Of a stretch of 5,674 nt of DNA, positions 4,432 to 5,674 are shown piece by piece. A program made the translations under genes and the position numbers. The DNA lies in the NCBI GenBank assembly GCA_030609865.1, contig JAUWSZ010000211.1, positions 1-5,674 on the forward strand, written 5' to 3'. Positions within the stretch are counted from its first letter, which is position 1; each line of letters begins with the position of its first letter. Under the pieces are notes generated by a model, which was not told the DNA's origin, made no database searches, and was given only the letters and a program-made list of their open reading frames with translations. Source of the stretch: a bacterium. Its GTDB lineage: Bacteria; Desulfobacterota; DSWW01.

Positions 4432-5674
4432 TTGGGAAATCCGAAATACATCATCGGCATCGATCTGGGAACCACGAACTGTGTTCTGGCTTACACGGAG
4501 GCGGAGCCTTCCCTGACCGGGGAGGCCGACATCCGAATCTTCGAGATCCCCCAGGTGGTGAGTCCGGGTGAAGTCGAAGAACGTGCCCTGCTCCCTTCGT
4601 GCCTTTTCCTCCCCGGCCCCCACGATGTTCCCGAAGGTGGGCTTCTCCTCCCCTGGAGTCGTGAGGAGCCGGATTGCGGAGTTGGAGAGTTTGCGCGGAA
4701 GAGGGGAACGGAAATCCCCCATCGGCTTGTCTCCTCCGCGAAATCATGGCTCTGCCATGACGGCGTGGACCGAACCCAACCGATCCTCCCCTGGGACAGC
4801 CCCGAAGAGGCCAGGCGCATCTCCCCGGTGGAGGCCTCGGCCCGGCTTCTGGAGCACCTGCGGAATGCCTGGAATCACGAGATGGCTGCCGGCGACCCGG
4901 AAGCGCGTCTGGAAGGCCAGGACCTGTATCTCACCGTGCCCGCTTCCTTCGATGCGGTTGCCCGGGAGCTGACGGTTCAGGCCGCCCGGTCGGCAGGCCT
5001 GGACCATTTCACCCTGTTGGAGGAACCTCAGGCCGCCTTCTATGCCTGGCTCGAATCCCAGAAAGGCCAGTGGCGTGAGGCGGTCAATAAAGGGGACTCG
5101 ATCCTGGTCTGTGATGTGGGAGGGGGCACGACGGATTTCAGCCTGATCGTCGTGACCGAACAGGAGGGGAATCTCGCCTTGAAAAGGGTCGCCGTGGGCG
5201 ATCACCTCCTCTTGGGCGGCGACAACATGGACCTGACCCTCGCCCATGTGATCCGGGCAAAATTGTCGGAAAAGGCGAGGAAGCTGGATGCCTGGCAATT
5301 CAGGGGACTTTGGCACAGCTGTCAGGCGGCCAAAGAGCGCCTCCTCGGGGACGGCGCTCTGGAATCGGAGCCGGTCGTGATTCTCGGGCGGGGATCCTCC
5401 CTGATCGGTGGCACCCTCCGTACCGAGCTGACCCGCAAGGAGGCCGAATCGGTTCTGCTTGACGGCTTCCTTCCCCTGTGCGAATCCTCTGAGCTGCCCA
5501 AAGAAGGGGCCAGGGCCGGGATGCGGGAAATGGGGCTTCCCTACGAGTCGGATCCTGCGATTACCCGGCACCTTGCCAGGTTCTTGATGCGCCAGTCCCG
5601 CCGATCCGAGACAGAGGAACCCGGACGCTCTCCTACCGCCGTTCTCTTCAACGGAGGGGTGATGAAGTCTCCCC
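4432..5674 (+). CDS. Divergent Hsp70/DnaK-like chaperone ATPase, 3' end outside the window
   Basis: This gene is open from TTG at 4432 to the window edge, giving 414 codons of the nucleotide-binding domain. Hsp70 motifs occur in order. They are phosphate-1 GIDLGTTNC (9-17, D11 equivalent to DnaK D8), a lysine K104 in SSAKSWL equivalent to DnaK K70, and TVPASFD followed by E197-E198-P-Q-A-A (DnaK NEPTAAA). Next come phosphate-2 DVGGGTTDF (228-236, T233 at the DnaK T199 position), GGDNMD (262-267, DnaK GGEDFD), and the adenosine motif NGGVMKSP (407-414). All catalytic positions are kept, so ATPase activity is likely. Compared with DnaK, about 30 extra residues lie between D11 and K104 and about seven between E198 and D228, so it is a divergent subfamily and not the housekeeping DnaK. 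The substrate-binding half is not visible. It follows the DUF2760 gene by 37 bases and is probably co-transcribed; a second, larger Hsp70 gene may follow, from memory of similar loci. Confidence 0.9.
   Translation, partial: MGNPKYIIGIDLGTTNCVLAYTEAEPSLTGEADIRIFEIPQVVSPGEVEERALLPSCLFLPGPHDVPEGGLLLPWSREEPDCGVGEFARKRGTEIPHRLVSSAKSWLCHDGVDRTQPILPWDSPEEARRISPVEASARLLEHLRNAWNHEMAAGDPEARLEGQDLYLTVPASFDAVARELTVQAARSAGLDHFTLLEEPQAAFYAWLESQKGQWREAVNKGDSILVCDVGGGTTDFSLIVVTEQEGNLALKRVAVGDHLLLGGDNMDLTLAHVIRAKLSEKARKLDAWQFRGLWHSCQAAKERLLGDGALESEPVVILGRGSSLIGGTLRTELTRKEAESVLLDGFLPLCESSELPKEGARAGMREMGLPYESDPAITRHLARFLMRQSRRSETEEPGRSPTAVLFNGGVMKSP

Noticed and set aside
4744..5571. Long minus-strand open frame of 275 codons
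   Set aside because: It is the antisense of the Hsp70 reading frame, a common artefact of high-GC codon use, whereas the plus strand has a full series of Hsp70 motifs.

Overview
The window looks like ordinary chromosome from a high-GC Gram-negative bacterium, most plausibly a deltaproteobacterium in the broad sense (Desulfobacterota, Myxococcota and relatives). Three things suggest this: a DUF2760 gene followed by a divergent Hsp70 gene, which from memory is a pairing common in that group; dispersed palindromic intergenic repeats of a style I associate with those genomes; and GC-rich codon use. The lineage is an inference, as there is no rRNA or marker gene here.

Layout, left to right. (1) Positions 12-137 hold an imperfect palindromic intergenic repeat that ends three bases before the ribosome binding site of a plus-strand, TTG-initiated sodium:glutamate symporter (ESS/GltS) family gene (154-1476). 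(2) Seven bases after it, and convergent with it, ends a minus-strand vapBC-type toxin-antitoxin operon: antitoxin 1879-2082 and PIN-domain toxin 1484-1882, overlapping by ATGA. Its sigma70-like promoter and a 30-bp near-perfect palindromic operator are visible just upstream. (3) A minus-strand alpha/beta hydrolase (2213-3166) has its own promoter at 3201-3230. (4) The divergent intergenic region 3167-3587 carries two unrelated palindromic elements: a perfect 21-bp inverted repeat (3253-3321) and a 122-bp imperfect palindrome (3449-3570). (5) A plus-strand operon begins with a two-TM membrane protein carrying a cytoplasmic DUF2760 domain (3588-4394). After 37 bases comes a TTG-initiated, divergent Hsp70/DnaK-like ATPase (4432 to beyond the window end) that is easily missed by ATG-only gene calling.

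How the genes fit together. The toxin-antitoxin pair is a self-contained, self-regulated unit. The symporter and the hydrolase show no visible link to each other or to it. The DUF2760-Hsp70 pair is the most interesting unit. Topology predicts that the DUF2760 domain faces the cytoplasm, where it could bind or recruit the Hsp70, suggesting a membrane-tethered chaperone of unknown client and purpose. No CRISPR array, tRNA, rRNA, complete insertion sequence or phage gene was seen.
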